NCBI RefSeq assembly: GCF_000004195.4
Contig: NC_030678.2
Location: 34,639,701-34,703,700, forward strand
Direction of reading: 5' to 3'
Source: Xenopus tropicalis
Taxonomy: Eukaryota; Chordata; Amphibia; Anura; Pipidae
DNA: 64,000 bases
The notes under the pieces were generated by a model. The model ran no database searches, had not been told where the DNA came from, and worked only from the letters and a program-made list of their open reading frames with translations. The first letter of the stretch is position 1. Each line of letters opens with the position of its first letter. A program made the translations under genes and the position numbers. This document shows positions 57,989 through 64,000 of this stretch, piece after piece.

Positions 57989-60723
57989 TTCTACACTCGC
58001 CCTTCATTCAGCACATTGGTACCAACACAAAGGGGTAGATAATCTGCCTTCCTGGCTTATTTGTACAAACAGTGAATGACCGATGTAACAGTAGCTGCTG
58101 TGAAAGCAGAATGGAACCAGAGGAATTGATCAGGGGCTGGAATCTGCATTGGAGCAGCGAAGGCTGTGTGCCATCGTGCCGTAACTCCTAAGCCACTTCT
58201 ATTTCAGGAATGTAGGTTTAGTGAAGCTGCAAAGCGGCTTACCATTCGCTTGCCAGCAGTCAATCAGCATTTGCAAATAAAAGGATGAAGAGGCCTCTTG
58301 ATGCAAATGGTCGCAAGTGCCCAGCTGGAGCAAGAGGAACATTTTTCTACTTTCCTGACAGCAGAACACTGTCAGTCATCATCCTCTTTTATTCGTGCAG
58401 CTCAGGTGTAGGCTTTCTGGGCTCTTTTGTTTTGTGTAAATATCCAGTTTTTAAATGAAACATATTGGATAAGCAAAAAACCCTAATCATGTAGGTGCAA
58501 TTATAAATAACATATGGTGCTGGTTTCACTTTGGGCTAAAATTAATGCTATCTGAGAAAATGGCCCCTTTATTGGAGCTCCCTATAAATGCTCTCAGGTC
58601 TGTCCTGTTTCAAATGACGTGTGGGCATTTTTAGAGAAAAACTTGACCCTCACCCAACTCTAACCTGCCCGTTCCCAACCTGAACCCCACCCAACCCGGC
58701 TACTCCCCTCTATTTATAGACCAGCACCACCTATCAGGTCAGCCTAGTTGCTGATTGGACGTGCTGCAGGCCCCCCTTCACAGCCTGGGGAAGGAGGCAG
58801 CAAGAAGTGGAACAGATGAGGGGGACTAGTAGGGTTTTTGCAGAAAATTTTTAATAAAACGGCCCAAAACACTACTTTAGAGAACATACCTTCTATGTTT
58901 AGATGAGTACAGTTCATTGACACAATATTGTTTTTCACACAAAATGTCCCCTTTTTCGCCTAGAAATCTAATTTTCCGTTTGTGAACATGTGCCTTTATA
59001 TAAATGATTGTGTGCCCTCACTGCAGGAAACTTGTGCCACGTACTGTATATCAGGAACCCTTCATATGTTATGTGACTGAGCAGCTCATCTTGTTTTTCT
59101 AATCCTTTCAAGGTCTCTAATTATTTTGACTAATTAAAGTGCAGTTTCAGTGATTTGCTATTTTTATGCTTCCGCAGCTCATGGTATGGTGATAATGTTT
59201 AAGCCTTTATATACACCAGTTCAGTCAGGGTAGTTCGTTGAATCGCCTCTGTACTGTGTGTTTATATTGATACACAGTCTACTTCTAGATATTTACCCAT
59301 ATCATATTGCATTCTTGGAACGCTGTCATTTTAGTTTTAAATAAAAGCAGCCATCCCCTTTCCTACCCAAAAAAAGTTTTCTTTATGTTCCCATGGCAGG
59401 TATTTTAGGAAAATGTAACACTCCAGTTTTGGCATAATTAATTAAGAAGCAGATTTATCAAATTTGTGCAATTTTTGTGGAATTTTCTACCACAAAAACT
59501 CACAAATGAAAAAAGCATGAATGTTGACTTACTGTATGTATTGAAAGATCTGAATTAAAAAAGCACAAACAAATAAAACTGCAGAACGAATACAGAAACC
59601 ATCCTTGTTTTCAGTAAAACCTTTGTGTACTTACAAACCAAAACCTATAAAACCACAAATTATATAAAGATTGTTACAATTTGCCTACAACAGTTCCCAT
59701 TGACTTCTTCATGATCTCTCCTCAAACCCATGCAATTTTGGGATAGTAAAAGAACAACTGAAGAAAGAAAACTGCAATTAATATCATTGTAATTTCTCCT
59801 GGTTTAAGTTGCCCTAGTAGAGGCTGACACACTGGTTTGGAAAGTTTCTGCTATTCTGCTAGTGCCACTTCTGCTATGTTACTGAATTCCAATAATGGGT
59901 ATTGGATGGGGTGAGTGTCAGTGAGTGTGTGAATTGCAGGGTTCTTGCTTCTCTTCTTGCAAAATATACTTCTTCAGCCCTTGGGTGACACAACTTCCGC
60001 GCCATGATTCAGGCAGGTAACAGGGCGTTTGGCACATACAGATGTTTTAGGCTGGGTAGTTGGTCTGAGCAGGTTACAGACAGCCCAATTGTGGGTGCAG
60101 GCCCACTCAGTTAGACCTGTGCAAGACTGAAGTTGGGGGCTGTTATGATAGAGGAGCTACTATAGATCTAGGCTAGAACCTGTCATCCCTTTGCCACTTT
60201 CTACCCAAGCCTCTCTGCTCACTACCAAGCCAGCAACCACTGCACCAGGCACTAGCCCTGCTGTGCTCTCCTTCTTGGTCCAAGGTCCGTGCCTAGGGTC
60301 CTAGTGCCCCCCTAGCACTTGCATATTCTGCCTAATCTTGTTATATCCTGCTATAGGCTGAATTTTATATATCTGAGCTCATTAGCCAGGCTCTTCAGTC
60401 ACCTTGAGATCCCACCTAACATTAAGAATATAACAGATGTCTGGAGACTGTATGAAGATAATGCTCTTATTTCTGTAATGGCTGGTCAGGCTCAGGCTAT
60501 ACAACCACATTAATACTTGCTGGCAACATGATATTACATGCCCATGGCCTTAAGGCATAAATATAGGGAGGTGTGCATGTGTTTGTGCGTATACACTACA
60601 ACTTTGCTGGAAAAATGGCATATATATAATATAATATATATATCCACAAAACGATCCGCACTCCAGATTTCACCTTGAATCTCTATGAAGTTATGCCCGG
60701 GTGCAGCTTGGGAAATATCACAT

Positions 60724-60927
60724 ATTCAACAGCTAATAAGCACACTCCAGGGTCTTAGCTTAAAAACTTGATCTTTATTCCAATATTGCCATCTGATCAA
60801 CGTTTCGGCTCCAGCCATCTTGAGAAAGGCTCTAGGCCGGAGCCGAAACGTTGATCAGATGGCAATATTGGAATAAAGATCAAGTTTTTAAGCTAAGACC
60901 CTGGAGTGCGCTTATTAGCTGTTGAAT
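60724..60927. repeat. 89-bp-arm hairpin
   Basis: Arms 60724-60812 and 60839-60927, with one mismatch, around a 26-base loop containing CTTGAGAAAGG. Confidence 0.92.
60817..60850 (+). ncRNA. Hammerhead-ribozyme-like core 1 (candidate)
   Basis: CTTGAGAAAGGCTC, loop, GAGCCGAAACGTTGA. The order TGAnnA, 5-bp stem, GAAAC matches hammerhead core, stem II, GAAA. The core departs from CUGANGA at positions 3 and 8 (U and A instead of C and G), so it is probably inactive as written. Confidence 0.3.
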
Positions 60928-61078
60928 GAATATATATATATATATAAGTCTGAAAGTTCAAGCACACCAAACAAAAAAACAAAAAAGCATTAAACCTGGG
61001 TGCTATCCAAGCTCAGCAATACACAAAATCAAAAATACAGATGCACACCAGGTAACTTTCTCTTGGCATCCTTATAAA

Positions 61079-61163
61079 GAAAACAGGCCGACGTTTTGGT
61101 CCCCATCTCAGACTTGGTCTTGAGAAAGGTCCGAGATGGGGACCGAAACGTCGGCCTGTTTTC
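61079..61163. repeat. 31-bp-arm hairpin
   Basis: Arms 61079-61109 and 61133-61163, with one T/C mismatch (CGTTTTGG versus CGTTTCGG), and a loop with CTTGAGAAAGGTCC. Confidence 0.92.
61117..61152 (+). ncRNA. Hammerhead-ribozyme-like core 2 (candidate)
   Basis: CTTGAGAAAGGTCC, loop, GGACCGAAACGTCGG. Same layout as core 1, but the stem is GGTCC/GGACC instead of GGCTC/GAGCC. The two-base changes keep pairing, which is the signature of a structured RNA. Confidence 0.3.
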
Positions 61164-61899
61164 GTTTCACAAACATGGATTGATGAAATAAATAAATGAC
61201 TAATTAAATCTGTTTTTCCTCAAGCAGTAATTACCCATACAGGGCAACTTGCATACTCCCATTCCAAGTCAGTGGGCAGAAGTAGTAGTGCTTTAAATGT
61301 TTTTGTTGCTTCTTTGCCATGGAATATATGAAATCCTGTCGAAAAACTAAAAAGTGTTTTAGAAGTCACAGTGCTGTCATTAGGGTTTACCATGCCATAT
61401 TTATATATAAAAAAAAAAGTTAGCTTGTAGATTTGGAAGTGGAGTTTCAGTGTTTTTAAAGTTATTTGTAAATGTAAATTGCAAAACAATGTTTCTCCCT
61501 TTCTGTTGCCTCCTTCTGACTCAACAATGTAGCAGAAGTCTATTTTCCTTCATTTCTGTTAATCTTCTACTTCATTTCAGGAGTCAGAAAAAGCAGAGCA
61601 GAGAAATAAAACAGCCAGACAGATGTGATCTAAATAACCACTATGAGTAAATTATTTTTTCATGGGTTTGGTTGTGACTTTAGTTTAGTGTGATATGTTT
61701 GGGCCCCTCTAAATTTTTGGTTATAGCTGGAAAATTTTCTATTTTTTCAGATTATTACACACTTAATTGTGCAAATTATATTTGCCTCCTTACCTGCTTT
61801 GTTGCATGGTACAGTTCACACTGGCATTACCAATTCATATTGCACAGACCCTAGGGGTTACACAGCTGGAAATGCTGAACTATTTCTGTGGAAGCATGT

Positions 61900-62131
61900 A
61901 TGTGTGCCTTGGCGTGTTTGTGTGCACCATGATTCGTATGATCCCAGGAGGCGGCCCTTAGTACTTAAAATGGCAGTTTTCTATTTAGGATTACCCAATG
62001 GCACATACTGCTAAAAAAATATTTTTATGAAAATAGTTTATTTAGATAAAACAGGGTTTAACATATAAGCTGTGTTTTGCAATGTATTTTTATAGAGACC
62101 CACATTCTGGGGTATAGTTTTCCTTTAAAGC
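61900..62131 (-). repeat. T2-type MITE (ends GGGGTATAGTTTTCCTTTAA)
   Basis: The right end GGGGTATAGTTTTCCTTTAA is the reverse of TTAAAGGAAAACTATACCCC, a typical T2 terminus. The body, from about TGTGTGCACCATGATTCG, is shared with 56320-56460. Confidence 0.75.
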
Positions 62132-62385
62132 GGATGTCCACCCCAAAAAGGCATTAGGAAAGAAAATGTAATTTTAAGCAACATTTACAATATACACTCA
62201 TTACAAATGGTCAGTGATTTTAAGTGTATTTGTAAATGTAATTGTGACTGAAAGTAGTTTGTCGGGTCTCTCCTCTGTTTTCTCTGACTACCAAATTGTA
62301 TTGCTAGCCAGCTTTTCTCAAGCCAAAACTCTAATTCTAGGAATTCTAGAGTATTTTAGCTCAACATGCTTTTGCAACATGTATT

Positions 62386-62555
62386 TTAGCTCAACATGGG
62401 GCAAATTTGCCCATGGGCAGTAACCCATAGCAGCCAATCATTGATTGGCTCATTTTAGCCAGCCACAGGTAGAACAGTGAATGCAACAATTGGTTGCCAG
62501 TGGTTACTGCCCATTGGCAAATCTGCCTGATGTTGATAAATGGCCCCTGAGCAAA
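62386..62555. repeat. Palindromic MITE (GGGGCAAATTTGCCCATGGGCAG ends)
   Basis: GGCAAATTTGCCCATGGGCA on the left and CTGCCCATTGGCAAATCTGC on the right enclose TAACCCATAGCAGCCAATCA ... GGTTGCCAGTGGTTA. The right flank GATAAATGGCCCCTGA is the family's usual terminus. Confidence 0.7.
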
Positions 62556-62611
62556 AAAATACAATGAACAGTACCTTGAGTGGTCAGGGGCCACGTGAAG
62601 ACAGAGCTCAC

Positions 62612-63219
62612 CTTGAGTATGCAGTGCAGTTTTGGGCTCCAGTCCTAAAGAAGGATATTAATGAGCTGGAGAGAGTGCAGAGACTGCAACTAAACTGGTA
62701 AAGGGGATGGAAGGGTTAAACTATGAGGTTAGACTGTCGAGGTTGGGGTTGTTTTCTTTGGAAAAGAGGCGCTTGCGAGGGGACATGATTACTCTGTACA
62801 AGTACATTAGAGGGTATTATAGGCAGATGGGGGAGGTTCTTATTTCCCATAAAAACGATCAACGCACCAGAGGTCACCCCTTTAGATTAGAGGAGCTTCC
62901 ATTTGAAGCAGCGTAGGTGGTTTATCACAGTGAGGGCAGTGAGGTTGGGGAATGCCCTTCCTAGTGATGTTGTGATGGCAGATTCTGTCTATAATGCCTA
63001 TAAGAGGGGCCTGGATAAGTTTTTTTGAACAAGCAGAATATCCAAGGCTATTGTGATACAAATATCTGCAGTTAGTATTAGTGATTGTATATATAGTTTA
63101 TGTATATGAGTGTATAGATTGGTAAGTATAGGTTTGTGTGTGCTGGGTTTACTTGGATGGGTTGAACTTGATGGACTTGAATGGTCTTTTTTCAACCCTA
63201 TGTAACTATGTTACTATAC
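62612..63219 (+). mobile_element. CR1/L2-type LINE, 5'-truncated, with 3' tail
   Basis: 62612-62916 encodes the C-terminal end of ORF2: LEYAVQFWAPVLKKDINELE RVQR, then after a one-base frameshift near 62688 KGMEGLNYEVRLSRLGLFSL EKRRLRGDMITLYKY. This is the standard C-terminal block of CR1/L2-like elements. The tail continues through TGGGTTGAACTTGATGGACT and TTTTTTCAACCCTATGTAAC and ends near 63219. It is inactive. Confidence 0.85.
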
Positions 63220-64000
63220 AGCCTATGATAGAACTCACCAGGGCATCTTCAGGTGGCCATACATGGGTAGATGTAAACTGCTGATTCAGGTCCTTCCGCT
63301 TTGGAAGCTTATCTGCCCATGCATGACAGGCCTCCCTGAAAGATATCTGGCCAAAAATTGACCAGATGTCAATTGGACGGGCTTGATTCTTCTGTCGGCT
63401 TGAGGACCGCATTAAGACCTTCACTGGTCCAGTTGGGAAGACCCTTACCTGACCAGGACCCACTGACCTGCAACCCGACCCACACCCGCCACTCTGGTAT
63501 GCCCCCATCCCAGACCCACAGCCTGACTCTACTTACCTTTTGGTCACTCCAGAGACTGATCAACCAGGTATGACTAAAAAATAGCATTACCATCAGTGGT
63601 GGGAGTGTGGGAATACTTCTGACTTCTGACAGGCAGTGTTATAAGATAGCTGTGACCATAGCGGGAATGGTGGCTGGTAAGCATGAATGGGCAGAGACTC
63701 TTGAGGACAGGAGGTTGAAGGTCATGGTAAGATCTCACTGAGTGGTTTAGAGGATACTTATGTGAAGGAAGTGGTGTGGGAGTAGCTGTTAATGTTAGGA
63801 TGTTTCATGCAGAAGGTCTGGTAGCAGTGAAATGAACCGTAATGAGGATGAATGAGCAGACTGGACTAATATAATGTGTAAAAGATGCAAAGTTTGCCTG
63901 CTGGGTTCACAGGCTCCTTGCAGCCTCCCAATAATTCTTAATTAATGAACGTGCAGTTCTACGCAAGGTTCCAATATACATTAATTACAAATTGTCAGAC
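63220..64000. other. Intron sequence to window end
   Basis: A decayed piece of the GGCCATACACG MITE family lies near 63250-63330. The rest shows no exon or RNA gene. Confidence 0.5.

Larger units (their letters stand above)
60620..61170 (+). repeat. Hairpin-bearing repeat cluster with TA microsatellites, Penelope-like candidate
   Basis: A TA-rich run (about 60620-60645), a long hairpin (60724-60927), a TA run (about 60931-60948), AAAGTTCAAGCACACC, and a second hairpin (61079-61163). Both hairpins carry CTTGAGAAAGG...CCGAAACGT. The layout resembles terminal parts of Penelope-like retroelements, which are known to carry hammerhead ribozymes. No reverse transcriptase is present. Confidence 0.5.
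38995..64000 (+). other. unc119 intron 1 (partial, at least 25 kb)
   Basis: From the donor at 38995 to the window end I find no second exon. The content is almost entirely repeats, listed separately. Between them, 39260-40060, 45280-45980, 46200-47030, 47400-48660, 50390-51030, 51370-52860 and 58000-60600 show nothing I can name. A short-exon gene could still be missed. Confidence 0.7.

Overview
This window is vertebrate nuclear DNA, almost certainly from a Xenopus frog, and X. tropicalis-like is my best guess. The evidence is split genes with GT/AG introns and frog-like PIGS and UNC119 proteins. Most of the rest is the repeat population typical of Xenopus: MITEs beginning TTAAAGGRR, many short hAT and palindromic MITEs, Tc1-like elements, and CR1/L1-type LINE tails. 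There is no prokaryotic or viral gene content. Species and family names come from recognition, not from a search.

Two protein-coding genes are supported, both on the + strand. (1) pigs, 7376-19763, is complete: 12 exons whose phases all join, encoding 564 aa. PIGS is a subunit of the GPI transamidase of the endoplasmic reticulum. Its promoter (about 7200-7375) has two inverted CCAAT boxes, an ETS-like site and a YY1-like motif overlapping the start codon. (2) unc119, exon 1 only (38817-38994), encodes the N-terminal part of the lipid-binding trafficking chaperone UNC119. Its intron 1 runs from 38995 to beyond the window end (more than 25 kb). As far as I recall, PIGS and UNC119 are also neighbours in the same order and orientation in human, so this is conserved synteny stretched by transposons.

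Layout: 1-1680 is a 25-bp minisatellite with a LINE-tail-like spacer, duplicated with a period of 1015 bp. 1681-7200 holds a Tc1-like transposon with a broken transposase, the 3' end of an L1/Tx1-type LINE, and a hAT element with a perfect 8-bp target duplication. 7200-20800 is pigs, with MITEs in most introns. 20000-38400 is intergenic and repeat-rich. It contains the most striking structure here: a 5.4-kb piggyBac-like element (23360-28751) inserted at TTAA into the end of a Tc1 element. Inside it are subterminal palindromes, a promoter/exon/splice-donor-like segment, a 70-bp-arm hairpin and an eight-unit tandem array in two size classes. 38400-38816 is the unc119 promoter and 5' UTR. 38995-64000 is unc119 intron 1, packed with hAT MITEs, a 501-bp palindromic MITE, Tc1 fragments, LINE remnants and long hairpins flanked by AT microsatellites. 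Two of those hairpins carry a hammerhead-ribozyme-like core with a covarying stem.

The two genes do not form a pathway. PIGS acts in GPI-anchor attachment and UNC119 in transport of myristoylated cargo. All transposon coding remnants seen here are defective.
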